Positions 1 through 7,243 of a stretch of DNA of 55,520 nt are shown piece after piece (position 1 is the stretch's first letter; each line of letters opens with the position of its first letter). A program made the position numbers and the translations under genes. Under the pieces are notes generated by a model. That model was given only the letters and a program-made list of their open reading frames with translations. It was not told the origin of the DNA and did not search any database. The stretch lies in NCBI RefSeq assembly GCF_003625485.1, contig NZ_RAIR01000012.1, positions 1-55,520 of the forward strand. The letters are read 5' to 3'. The stretch comes from Butyrivibrio sp. CB08. GTDB lineage: Bacteria > Bacillota > Clostridia > Lachnospirales > Lachnospiraceae.

Positions 1-105
1 TATTACTTTTGGTTTGTTAATTCTGAATAATTCTCTTGGAATTTTTCAGGGTTGCATTACTGTTTATTTGTCAAGGTGCTTGTTGCCGCTGTCCTCAGCG
101 ACAGC
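1..105 (-). other. Untranslated leader, probably 5' leader of an rRNA operon
   Basis: This stretch has no ORF. On the minus strand it begins with the GCTGTC/GACAGC hairpin and continues AT-rich to the window edge. It resembles from memory the leader preceding 16S rRNA in Clostridia, but the 16S gene itself is not in the window, so the assignment is inference. A second TTGACA at 69-74 has no matching -10. Confidence 0.45.
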
Positions 106-111
106 TTATTT

Positions 112-140
112 AGAATAGCATAGGTGATTTTGGCTGTCAA
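112..140 (-). promoter_or_regulatory. Strong sigma-A promoter reading off the left edge
   Basis: On the minus strand a consensus -35 TTGACA (135-140) and a -10 TATTCT (112-117) are separated by exactly 17 bp. The predicted start is near 105, at the edge of a 6-bp hairpin (88-105, GCTGTC/GACAGC). No protein start lies between here and the window edge. The near-perfect promoter followed by a long untranslated leader is typical of a stable RNA operon, and I infer rRNA genes just beyond position 1. Confidence 0.75.
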
Positions 141-191
141 CAACTTTTTTCAAATGTTTATAATATTTTTCTAATTTTTGCCAAAACCCAG

Positions 192-638
192 TCACAGCAA
201 GGATTTGATGTACTCATAAAGCTGCTTTAAAAGTGATGTTACAGGGCCAAAAATATCAAAGCCCGTGACGTACACAATTATATATACGATTAAGTATGCC
301 TCTATGGCACCCAAAACTGCACCAAGTAATCTGTCAAATCCTCCCAGGATTGGAATCTCCTTGATGCCCCTTACTGCTTTTCCAAGTGCGGTCATTGCAC
401 CATATACAAGAAACGCCACGATCAGATATCCAATCTTTGGGATAACCTGACCAAAGTTCGCAGTCGCAACATTGCCTGCGATGTTCATTATATAGTAGAC
501 AGCCGCAAAGGCCGCAATGACAGCAATAAGGCCTGCTGCTTCAGCAAACAGGCCATTGTTGGTTCCATATGATATTCTCCAAAGAAACAGTATGACAACC
601 ACTATGGTTATCACTACCTGAGATATGTCTATATTCAT
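192..638 (-). CDS. CvpA family membrane protein
   Basis: A 148-residue hydrophobic protein with about four membrane-spanning segments (roughly residues 8-24, 31-52, 67-85 and 105-127) and a short polar C-terminus, the usual size and layout of the CvpA/colicin V production family. CvpA-like proteins are inner-membrane proteins whose role in Firmicutes is poorly defined and has been linked to envelope homeostasis. The start follows an AAGGAAAAG ribosome binding site. It lies 8 nt behind the DUF5711 gene and is the last gene of the pfk-dnaX-recR operon. The family call rests on topology and general similarity. Confidence 0.7.
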   Translation of the reverse strand: MNIDISQVVITIVVVILFLWRISYGTNNGLFAEAAGLIAVIAAFAAVYYIMNIAGNVATANFGQVIPKIGYLIVAFLVYGAMTALGKAVRGIKEIPILGGFDRLLGAVLGAIEAYLIVYIIVYVTGFDIFGPVTSLLKQLYEYIKSLL

Positions 639-646
639 TCTTTTCC

Positions 647-1870
647 TTATTTAAGATTCATTGTCTGAATGTTTCTGGTTGTTACAAGAAGGAACTTACT
701 GCGAAGACTGGTTGGAACCATTGTCCTTACAGGTACATCAAAGCCTCCCTCATACTTGACGTGTCCATTCATATCCATAACAAGACAACCGTCTTCATTA
801 TATATAATGATCTGTTTGTTGTTAAATATGATATCGGAATACTCTATATCAAAGTATGTGGTAAGTACGTTGTCTCCCTTGTCGCTGTAAACCTGAAGTC
901 TGTATGCTCCGTCAGCTGTGTTGTTGGGGAATACCACTCCCATGTAGGTGTCTGAGAAGTAAATTGACTTGATCTCCTCTTCTCCAGTGAAGATCTCAGC
1001 CTGGCTCACAGGCTTCTCACTTCCCTGATAGAACATGATCCTGTCATCAGACACTGCAAAGCATGCATTACCATTCATGAACTGCACATATGGAACTACC
1101 ACCTGAGGATAGTCATATCCGCTAGCGTAGTTGTCGATGGAGTTTTGTCCAACTGATCCAAAGTTAAAGAAAGCCACGCTGCTCTTTAAGCTTCCTTCTT
1201 CAGGATACAGGTAGGATACACACAAAAGCTCTCCGTTTGGAGATATGCTGACAGATATCGGATATCCACTGTCCTTCATGGTTGTCTTGAAGTTTGCCAG
1301 AGTATTGCCCTGGGCATCGTACAGATAGATCCATGTGACATCTGTTCCATCAAGAACTGCTGCCACTACTCCCTGGGATGATACACAGAAATCTCTTATA
1401 GGAAGATTTGTATCCACTTCTCCAAGGGATCCGCCAACATTGCTGACGTAGATGTTGTGTCCGTTGTAGTCTCCAACAGCCACCACCTGCTCACAGGTTC
1501 TGGCAATCGGAGTCTGCATCTCGTAGGTCTGGTTCCACAAAACCTTGCCATTTGCATCAATACAGCTGACACCATCCTTACTGTACTGGACAATGTATCC
1601 GCCGATACTAAGAACCTTGGAATCCTGTCCATTGGTAATGGACTCTCCCTGGGTTATAACAGCCTCGGCATATTCCTTGTCTCTCCAGTTGACGTAGATC
1701 ACAAGTACAAGAAACACCACAGCTGCAGTTATTCCTACAGTTTTAAAGATAACTGCCAGCCTGTGGTTTCTTATCTTTTCCTTATAAGAAGGTCCTCCCT
1801 GGCTGCTCCTGCCCGAGTCATCTCTATTAAATTTCCCCGCATAGGAGGCAAAATCACGTACTTCAGCCAA
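647..1870 (-). CDS. DUF5711-type membrane-anchored beta-propeller-like protein
   Basis: About 407 residues: a basic cytoplasmic N-terminus, one membrane segment near residues 38-61, then a long extracytoplasmic region rich in short beta-strand repeats (motifs such as SIGGYIVQYSKDG and SISPNGELLCVSY), as in a propeller. I recognise it as a DUF5711-like protein of Lachnospiraceae; the function is unknown. The likely start is TTG at 1870: GGAGGG lies 7 nt upstream of it and would be inside the coding region if an earlier in-frame TTG at 1885 were used. It sits 22 nt after galM and 8 nt before cvpA, suggesting an envelope role, though this is only context. Confidence 0.65.
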   Translation of the reverse strand: MAEVRDFASYAGKFNRDDSGRSSQGGPSYKEKIRNHRLAVIFKTVGITAAVVFLVLVIYVNWRDKEYAEAVITQGESITNGQDSKVLSIGGYIVQYSKDGVSCIDANGKVLWNQTYEMQTPIARTCEQVVAVGDYNGHNIYVSNVGGSLGEVDTNLPIRDFCVSSQGVVAAVLDGTDVTWIYLYDAQGNTLANFKTTMKDSGYPISVSISPNGELLCVSYLYPEEGSLKSSVAFFNFGSVGQNSIDNYASGYDYPQVVVPYVQFMNGNACFAVSDDRIMFYQGSEKPVSQAEIFTGEEEIKSIYFSDTYMGVVFPNNTADGAYRLQVYSDKGDNVLTTYFDIEYSDIIFNNKQIIIYNEDGCLVMDMNGHVKYEGGFDVPVRTMVPTSLRSKFLLVTTRNIQTMNLK

Positions 1871-1892
1871 AGGGCTGCCCTCCAAAAACTAA

Positions 1893-2942
1893 TTATTTAG
1901 AGAATTTGTAAACAGTTGTGTTGTCGTATTCTCTGTCTGGACCATATACGCAGTCAGGGAATCCTGCCTCGTTGATAGAGTTAGGATAAACCTGAGTCTC
2001 AAGGCAGAATCCATCTCTTGCCTTATATGTTGCGCCGTCCTTAGCACCATCTGCCTTAAGGAAGTTACCAACATAGAGCTGGAATCCTGGAAGGTTGGTG
2101 AAGCACTCCATCTTGATACCTGTCTTAGGTGAAGATACAGTGCAGAACTGCTTCATTGTCTTCCAGTCATAACCATCAACCACATAGTTGTGATCATAAC
2201 CGCCAACAAACTTAAGCTGCTCTTCATCAGCATTGACATCCTGTCCGAATGTCTTGGCTGTTCTGAAATCAAACGCTGTTCCTGCAACATCAGCGATCTC
2301 GCCAGTAGGAATAGCCTCTGAGCTGCTAACTGGTGTGTACTTGGATGCGTTCATCTGCATTGTGTGGTCAAGGATGCTTCCTGAATTGTGTCCACCAAGG
2401 TTAAAGTAAACATGGTTTGTCAGGTTCATAAGAGTCTTGGCATCACTTGTTGCATGGTAGTGGAGCTTAAGCTCATTGTCCTCTGTAAGAGTGTAAGTAA
2501 GCTCAAATACTCTGTTTCCAGAAAATCCGATATCTCCATCCTCTGCCTTAAGTGTGAAGGTAACGTTGTTATCACCCTCTGTTGCGTCCCAGATTCTCTT
2601 GTGGAATCCGTTGTTCATGTCGGTATGCAGATTGTTTGGTCCATCGTTGATCGGAAGAATAAACTCTTTTCCATCGATAGTATACTTAGCCTTGGCAATT
2701 CTGTTAGCTGTTGGTCCAACAGTTGCACCAAGGAAACAGTCGTTGTCAAAGTACTTCTTGTAGTCATCATAGCCCAGCGCAACGTCTACTCTTTTGCCGT
2801 CCTTGTCTGGAACGATGATGTTCTTGATAGTAGCGCCAAAGTTAAGAACCACCGCCTCAACGCCGTTTGCGTTTGTGAGGTGGTATTCGTATATTGGTGC
2901 TCCAGTAGTTGTTTCTCCGAATTGCTCTCTCTTTACTGCCAT
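1893..2942 (-). CDS. galM: Aldose 1-epimerase (galactose mutarotase)
   Basis: About 349 residues of the GalM fold, which interconverts alpha and beta anomers of galactose or glucose in the cytoplasm. Family signatures are visible: GATVGPTANRIAKAKY early (NR motif), NLTNHVYFNLGG with the catalytic His, and FTNLPGFQLYVGNF with CLETQVYPNS near the C-terminus containing the catalytic Glu. The start is placed at MAVKREQ (2942): an upstream in-frame ATG at 2957 overlaps the GGAGGG ribosome binding site, so it is unlikely to be used. It is 33 nt downstream of recR, an unusual neighbour for a sugar enzyme; it probably shares the transcript rather than the function. Confidence 0.9.
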   Translation of the reverse strand: MAVKREQFGETTTGAPIYEYHLTNANGVEAVVLNFGATIKNIIVPDKDGKRVDVALGYDDYKKYFDNDCFLGATVGPTANRIAKAKYTIDGKEFILPINDGPNNLHTDMNNGFHKRIWDATEGDNNVTFTLKAEDGDIGFSGNRVFELTYTLTEDNELKLHYHATSDAKTLMNLTNHVYFNLGGHNSGSILDHTMQMNASKYTPVSSSEAIPTGEIADVAGTAFDFRTAKTFGQDVNADEEQLKFVGGYDHNYVVDGYDWKTMKQFCTVSSPKTGIKMECFTNLPGFQLYVGNFLKADGAKDGATYKARDGFCLETQVYPNSINEAGFPDCVYGPDREYDNTTVYKFSK

Positions 2943-2975
2943 AACAATACCCTCCATATTAGTCTGTGTCTGTTC

Positions 2976-3575
2976 TTATAGCTCGGTCCTTCCCTCTAAG
3001 GCCCTTAAAAGTGTAACCTCGTCTATATACTCAAGATCGCCTCCAACCGGAACTCCGCTGGCGATCCTTGTAACCTTTACCCCCGTTGGCTTAATGAGCT
3101 TACTGATGTACATAGCAGTAGTCTCGCCCTCGAGACTTGAGTTGGTGGCAACAATAACCTCGTCCACTTCCTCGCTCTGAAGTCTGGTCATAAGCTCTGT
3201 GAGCCTGATATCCGAAGGCCCGATACCAAGCATGGGCGAGATCGCTCCATGAAGTACATGGTACACTCCCTCGTACTTGCCAGTCTTCTCATATGCTGCT
3301 AAATCCCTCGCATTCTCCACTACCATGATAGTGCGATGGTCTCTGTTGTCATTGCTGCAGATAGGGCAGATGTCCTCATCAGTCAATGTACAGCACTCCT
3401 TACAGTAATGCACATTCTCCCTGGCGTCTGTAATGGAATCAGCCAGCCTCTTAACCCTGTCCTTTGGAAGGTTGATGATATAAAAAGCCAGCCTCTGGGC
3501 AGACTTCCCCCCTATTCCCGGAAGGGATGCCAGCTCATCTATTAAACGGTTAATGTGTCCGCTGTAAAGTTCCAT
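2976..3575 (-). CDS. recR: Recombination mediator protein RecR
   Basis: A 199-residue protein of the usual RecR length. It helps load RecA on gapped DNA together with RecO (RecFOR pathway). Visible are the N-terminal helix-hairpin-helix (LPGIGGKSAQRLAF, about residues 18-31), the C4 zinc finger (C58, C61, C70, C73) and the Toprim domain beginning at IMVVENARDLAAYEKTG. The ATG overlaps the stop codon of the preceding ybaB by one base (TGATG), so the two are probably translationally coupled. The dnaX-ybaB-recR order is conserved widely among bacteria. Confidence 0.97.
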   Translation of the reverse strand: MELYSGHINRLIDELASLPGIGGKSAQRLAFYIINLPKDRVKRLADSITDARENVHYCKECCTLTDEDICPICSNDNRDHRTIMVVENARDLAAYEKTGKYEGVYHVLHGAISPMLGIGPSDIRLTELMTRLQSEEVDEVIVATNSSLEGETTAMYISKLIKPTGVKVTRIASGVPVGGDLEYIDEVTLLRALEGRTEL

Positions 3576-3919
3576 CAGAAAGGAAAGCCTCCGCCAAGTC
3601 CGCCTGTCATCTTGCCGAGCATTGCGCCGTTAGCTTCCTCGGCCTGCTTCATAGCCTCGTTAACTGCAGCAACGATCATATCCTGAAGCATCTCTACATC
3701 ATCAGGGTCAACTGCTTCTGGAGAGATAACTATGTTCTTCAGGGTCTTGTTTCCAAATACTGTGGCCTCAACTGCTCCGCCACCAGCCTTAGCTGTAAAC
3801 TCCTTGGTCTCGAGCTCCTTCTGGCTCTCCTCCATCTGGCGCTGCATTCTCTGCGCCTGCTTCATAAGATTGTTCATGTTACCTGGCATTCCACCAGGAA
3901 ATCCACCACGTTTAGCCAT
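3575..3919 (-). CDS. YbaB/EbfC family nucleoid-associated protein
   Basis: A 114-residue protein with the typical N-terminal Gly/Met-rich segment, a central amphipathic helix rich in Gln, Met and Arg, and a C-terminal Gly-rich tail (GKMTGGLGGGFPF). The family forms dimers that bind DNA without strong specificity. The start codon overlaps the dnaX stop (TAATG) and its stop overlaps recR, so all three are coupled. The position between dnaX and recR is the classical location for this gene. Confidence 0.95.
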   Translation of the reverse strand: MAKRGGFPGGMPGNMNNLMKQAQRMQRQMEESQKELETKEFTAKAGGGAVEATVFGNKTLKNIVISPEAVDPDDVEMLQDMIVAAVNEAMKQAEEANGAMLGKMTGGLGGGFPF

Positions 3920-5535
3920 TATAAATTCTCCTTTTCATCGTCGTCCTCGGTAACCACATCGAAATTGATGCCGTCCAAAAGATTGACATAGTTTTCTTCA
4001 AAATTCTGCGCGGGCTCTAAGAATCTGGACTCGTACTCCACATGCTTGCCCACTATTTCATCAATGAAGTTCTGAAGTTCATCAGCACTCTCACCATGTG
4101 AGTATTTATCAGCCAGGGCCTTGCTGTCAAATACTATTTGCAGCTTGTCGTTGTTTCCAAGGCTGAGCCTCGCTTTCTGCATATAGCTCTTCATTGGATT
4201 TAGCATTCGCAAAAGAGCTTTCGGCCACTCTGACACCAGTTTCTTAATGTCATCTGGTACCGCCTTGTCCAGAACCTTCTTTTGAGCCGGAGCTGCTGCC
4301 CCCACTCCCTTAGCTCCTGCCATGGGAGATGCTGCAACTGCTATCTGTCCCGACTGGATCCCGCCAAGGACCTTGGAGTTGTTCTCATCATGCTCCTCAA
4401 GGATCCTGAGTCTGTCTTCAAGGGAATCCTGCTGCCCCTTATCCATCTGAGGCTTGCAGAGCCTTATGAGTGTTATCTCTATAAGTATCCTCTTCTGAGC
4501 GGCATACCTGATGTTGGTAGAAAGCTCAGAGAATATCCTGATGAACCTTAGTATCGATTCAGTGTCTGCCTTGTCCGCCTGCTCTTTTAAGACCTTGAGA
4601 TTGTCAGTGGACATATCCACCACATCCTCCATCTGATCCGAAGCCTGGATCAGCATAAGGTTCCTTAAGTACCACACAAAGTCGTTGACGAACTGGGTAA
4701 GTTCCCTGCCCTGAATGACCACATCTGACAGGATAGTCAGTGCCTCGTTGACATTCTGTGTATAGAGCGCGGAAAAGAGCTTTGAAAAGACTTCAGTATC
4801 TACCGCTCCAAGGACACCCAGAACCTTGTCATAGGTCAGCACTTCTCCGTAGTTGAAGGCAATGCACTGGTCAAGGAGACTAAGAGAATCTCTCATGGAT
4901 CCATCAGCGGTCTTGGCGATGTAGCGAAGAGCCTTGTCCTCCACCTCTATGCCTTCTGAAGTTACTACCTGCCTGAGTCTGTCCTCAATAGTGTCGATGG
5001 TGATCCTGTGGAAATCATATCTCTGGCATCTTGAGAGGATCGTGATTGGAATCTTGTGAACCTCTGTAGTAGCCAGGATGAACATTACGTATGAAGGTGG
5101 CTCCTCCAAAGTCTTAAGAAGCGCATTAAAAGCACCGACAGAGAGCATGTGTACCTCGTCGATGATATAGACTTTTCTTTTTCCTTTTGTAGGGGAATAG
5201 GAGACCTCGTCCACGATCTCCCTGACATTATCAACGCCGTTGTTGGAAGCAGCATCGATCTCGATGACATTCATGCTGTTGCCTGCTGCGATCTCTTTGC
5301 ACATCTCGCACTGCCCGCATGGACTTCCGTCCACTGGATGCTCGCAGTTAACCGCCTTGGCTAAAATCTTCGCAACAGAAGTCTTACCTGTTCCACGAGT
5401 TCCGCAGAACAGGTAAGCATGTCCAACCCTATCTGATCTAATCTGATTCTTGAGCGTTGTAATTATGTGATCCTGGCCCTTGACGTCCTCAAAGACCGGT
5501 GGTCTGAATTTCCTGTAAAGTGCTACATAACCCAT
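3919..5535 (-). CDS. dnaX: DNA polymerase III subunit gamma/tau
   Basis: A 538-residue clamp-loader ATPase. It shows Walker A GTRGTGKTS (about residues 45-53), a four-Cys zinc module (CEHPVDGSPCGQCEMCKE), Walker B VYIIDEVHMLS and the sensor/arginine-finger region TILSRCQRYDF. The region after about residue 370 is less conserved and corresponds to the tau part that contacts polymerase. I saw no clear programmed-frameshift signal. It lies 46 nt behind pfk and is coupled to ybaB. A tRNA-Ser near dnaX, as here, is common in Clostridia. Confidence 0.97.
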   Translation of the reverse strand: MGYVALYRKFRPPVFEDVKGQDHIITTLKNQIRSDRVGHAYLFCGTRGTGKTSVAKILAKAVNCEHPVDGSPCGQCEMCKEIAAGNSMNVIEIDAASNNGVDNVREIVDEVSYSPTKGKRKVYIIDEVHMLSVGAFNALLKTLEEPPSYVMFILATTEVHKIPITILSRCQRYDFHRITIDTIEDRLRQVVTSEGIEVEDKALRYIAKTADGSMRDSLSLLDQCIAFNYGEVLTYDKVLGVLGAVDTEVFSKLFSALYTQNVNEALTILSDVVIQGRELTQFVNDFVWYLRNLMLIQASDQMEDVVDMSTDNLKVLKEQADKADTESILRFIRIFSELSTNIRYAAQKRILIEITLIRLCKPQMDKGQQDSLEDRLRILEEHDENNSKVLGGIQSGQIAVAASPMAGAKGVGAAAPAQKKVLDKAVPDDIKKLVSEWPKALLRMLNPMKSYMQKARLSLGNNDKLQIVFDSKALADKYSHGESADELQNFIDEIVGKHVEYESRFLEPAQNFEENYVNLLDGINFDVVTEDDDEKENL

Positions 5536-5581
5536 TTTCTAAACTAAAACTCCAACAAAACTTATACTACCCGAAGCTGCC

Positions 5582-6655
5582 TTAATCCCCGAAGCATACT
5601 CCAAGCATCTTGGCCTCTTTGATGATGCTGGCATCAGGTGAAACGTATTTCAGCTTGCCTGCGATCTCTGAAAGAGGAACCTTGACGATCTCTCTGTTCT
5701 TGTAGGCTACCATGTAGCCAAATTCCTTGTTGAGGATAAGCTGTCCAGCCTCCGCTCCAAGTCTTGATGCAAATACCCTGTCGTAAGGATCAGGCATTCC
5801 GCCCCTCTGCATGTGACCAGGAACAGTAACTCTGACTTCATGTCCTGTCTTTTTCTGGATTGCCTCAGCTATCTCGTAGGATACAGATGGATACTTGTAG
5901 TTGGCCATCTTCTCTTTGTATTCCTTCTTGGAGAGTTTGGCATCCTTCTTGGAAATTGCGCCCTCAGCCACAGCGATGATGGTGAACCTGCTGCCCCTCT
6001 CATCTCTTGCCTGAATGGCATCACAGATCTTGCCTATATCGTAAGGGATCTCAGGAATGAGGATAACGTCCGCACCGCCCGCAAGACCTGCGTTAAGTGT
6101 CAGCCATCCAACCTTGTGTCCCATTACTTCGATGATGAATACTCTGCCGTGAGAATCAGCTGTAGTGTGAATGTTGTCGATAACGTTAGTTGCCACATCC
6201 ACTGCACTCTGGAAACCAAATGTCATATCTGTTCCCCAGAGGTCATTATCAATGGTCTTTGGAAGAGAAACAACGTTGAGCCCTTCCTCTGAGAGAAGAT
6301 TGGCTGTCTTCTGAGAGCCGTTGCCTCCAAGAACCACAAGGCAGTCCAGCTGAAGCTTGTAGTAGTTCTGCTTCATTGCCTCTACCTTATCAAGTCCGTT
6401 CTCATCGGGTTCTTTTATAGTCTTAAAAGGTGTTCTTGAACTGCCAAGGATAGTTCCGCCCTTTGTGAGGATACCAGAGAAATCCTTGGAAGTGAGCATC
6501 CTGAAATCGCTGTAGATAAGTCCTCTGTAGCCGTTCTTAAAGCCATAGAACTCCACCTCAGCTCCACTGTGCGCAATACACTTAACAACGCCGCGCATTG
6601 CTGCATTCAAAGCCTGACAGTCGCCACCACTGGTCAACATACCAATTCTCATCAT
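5582..6655 (-). CDS. 6-phosphofructokinase with atypical phosphoryl-donor motif
   Basis: A 357-residue phosphofructokinase. N-terminal GMLTSGGDCQALNAAMRG and the catalytic PKTIDND (residues 132-138, base D136) place it firmly in the family. The donor loop reads GGNGS (residues 110-114): ATP enzymes usually have GGDGS and pyrophosphate enzymes GGDDS. Thus the Gly typical of ATP use is kept, the usual Asp is Asn, and the Lys of PKTIDND is a feature of pyrophosphate-type and mixed group III enzymes. Donor preference cannot be read from the sequence. It has a strong AAAGGAGG ribosome binding site and is the first gene of the dnaX operon, driven by the promoter at 6708-6736. Confidence 0.9.
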   Translation of the reverse strand: MMRIGMLTSGGDCQALNAAMRGVVKCIAHSGAEVEFYGFKNGYRGLIYSDFRMLTSKDFSGILTKGGTILGSSRTPFKTIKEPDENGLDKVEAMKQNYYKLQLDCLVVLGGNGSQKTANLLSEEGLNVVSLPKTIDNDLWGTDMTFGFQSAVDVATNVIDNIHTTADSHGRVFIIEVMGHKVGWLTLNAGLAGGADVILIPEIPYDIGKICDAIQARDERGSRFTIIAVAEGAISKKDAKLSKKEYKEKMANYKYPSVSYEIAEAIQKKTGHEVRVTVPGHMQRGGMPDPYDRVFASRLGAEAGQLILNKEFGYMVAYKNREIVKVPLSEIAGKLKYVSPDASIIKEAKMLGVCFGD

Positions 6656-6707
6656 GTGAAAAAGGCCTCCTTTGAATTAACATTTTTGTAACTGCACACT
6701 ACTGTTA

Positions 6708-6736
6708 ATTATACAAAATAAAAGAGTCCGTGCCAA
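6708..6736 (-). promoter_or_regulatory. Promoter of the pfk-dnaX operon
   Basis: On the minus strand -35 TTGGCA (6731-6736) and -10 TATAAT (6708-6713) are spaced by 17 bp. The pfk start codon lies about 50 bp downstream. Its -35 is only 9 bp from the -35 of the oppositely directed tRNA promoter, so the two promoters are back to back. Confidence 0.8.
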
Positions 6737-6745
6737 GTAATCCGG

Positions 6746-6774
6746 TTGACGGTAAGGTATTAAAAAAGTATAAT
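6746..6774 (+). promoter_or_regulatory. Promoter of tRNA-Ser
   Basis: -35 TTGACG (6746-6751) and a perfect -10 TATAAT (6769-6774) with a 17-bp spacer. The expected transcription start is near 6781, which is the first base of the hairpin preceding the tRNA. Confidence 0.85.
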
Positions 6775-6804
6775 AAAAAACGCTTTGGAGCTAGGTCCAA
6801 AGCG
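6775..6804 (-). terminator. Perfect 8-bp hairpin: tRNA leader hairpin on plus, terminator-like on minus
   Basis: CGCTTTGG (6781-6788) and CCAAAGCG (6797-6804) form a perfect stem with an 8-nt loop. Read on the minus strand it is followed by TTTTTT, an intrinsic terminator shape that would end leftward transcripts before the pfk promoter. Read on the plus strand it starts at the predicted transcription start and ends 3 nt before the mature tRNA, making the whole tRNA leader a hairpin. Confidence 0.7.
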
Positions 6805-6807
6805 TCT

Positions 6808-6893
6808 GGAGACGTATCAAAGTGGTCGTAATGAGGCGCACTCGAAATGCGTTTGTCCGCAAGGGCACGCGGGTTCGAATCCCGCCGTCTCCG
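6808..6893 (+). tRNA. tRNA-Ser(CGA)
   Basis: An 86-nt class II tRNA. The acceptor stem pairs GGAGACG with CGTCTCC, followed by discriminator G at 6893. The anticodon loop CTCGAAA holds anticodon CGA. A long variable arm (GTCC/GGGC closing a GCAA loop) is characteristic of serine tRNA, and the T arm is GCGGG-TTCGAAT-CCCGC. The 3' CCA is not encoded. Confidence 0.97.
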
Positions 6894-6900
6894 CCTCATG

Positions 6901-6928
6901 GCTCTATCCCTTGGGATGGAGCTTTTTT
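6901..6928 (+). terminator. Intrinsic terminator of tRNA-Ser
   Basis: GCTCTATCCC and GGGATGGAGC form a 10-bp stem with one G-U pair and a 2-nt gap, followed directly by TTTTTT. It begins 7 nt after the tRNA. Confidence 0.9.
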
Positions 6929-6941
6929 CATGGCAAAAGAA

Positions 6942-7166
6942 TTATTTACCGGTCCATAAACCACCGCACTTCTTACAAACCGTTCTTCCTCCAGAATAAC
7001 CAATAAAGATCATCTCTTTTCCGCAGTTGTTACAGAAATGCTTCTCAGTTGCCTCGCTCTTGTCCTGGCTGTTTGTACCAGTTCTTCCAGCTGCACTGCC
7101 TCTCAATCCGCCGCTGACTTTTTCAAGCTCATCCTCGTTCAAAACGTTCTTTTCCTTATCGATCAT
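6942..7166 (-). CDS. Double-glycine leader peptide with C-terminal zinc ribbon
   Basis: A 74-residue peptide. Residues 9-20 (LNEDELEKVSGG) match the leader of class II bacteriocins and peptide pheromones cleaved after GG by C39-peptidase ABC exporters. The predicted cargo (residues 21-74) has a flexible Gly/Ser/Thr segment, then two CxxC pairs (C45/C48 and C64/C67) like a small zinc ribbon. GGGAGG precedes the ATG by about 8 nt. It has its own candidate promoter at 7199-7227 and lies 77 nt downstream of a LytTR response regulator, a class that often controls bacteriocin genes. No exporter or immunity gene is in the window. Alternatively the GG motif is coincidental and the protein is a cytoplasmic zinc ribbon. 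Confidence 0.7.
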   Translation of the reverse strand: MIDKEKNVLNEDELEKVSGGLRGSAAGRTGTNSQDKSEATEKHFCNNCGKEMIFIGYSGGRTVCKKCGGLWTGK

Positions 7167-7198
7167 GGGTGTGTACCTCCCTTCAAAATCTCTATATT

Positions 7199-7227
7199 TT
7201 TATACGAACGGACATCTCTTTTGGCAA
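7199..7227 (-). promoter_or_regulatory. Candidate promoter of the leader-peptide gene with a possible LytTR half-site
   Basis: On the minus strand TTGCCA (7222-7227) and TATAAA (7199-7204) are separated by 17 bp. The spacer holds TCCGTTCGT (7204-7212), which fits every position of the degenerate LytTR consensus as I remember it. Only one copy is seen, whereas these regulators usually bind paired repeats, and such a match would occur by chance fairly often. Confidence 0.5.
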
Positions 7228-7243
7228 AAGAAATATCCCTTCC

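Noticed and set aside
69..74. Second TTGACA in the left leader as another promoter
   Set aside because: No -10 element at a suitable distance towards the window edge.
2388..2981. A 197-residue plus-strand ORF opposite galM
   Set aside because: It is a shadow of galM, with Cys/Val-rich composition and no ribosome binding site.
3919..5535. Programmed frameshift in dnaX producing a short gamma form
   Set aside because: I found no clear A-rich slippery heptamer with a following hairpin at the expected place.
6705..7006. Small ORFs overlapping tRNA-Ser on both strands
   Set aside because: They are fully explained by the tRNA, its leader hairpin and its terminator.
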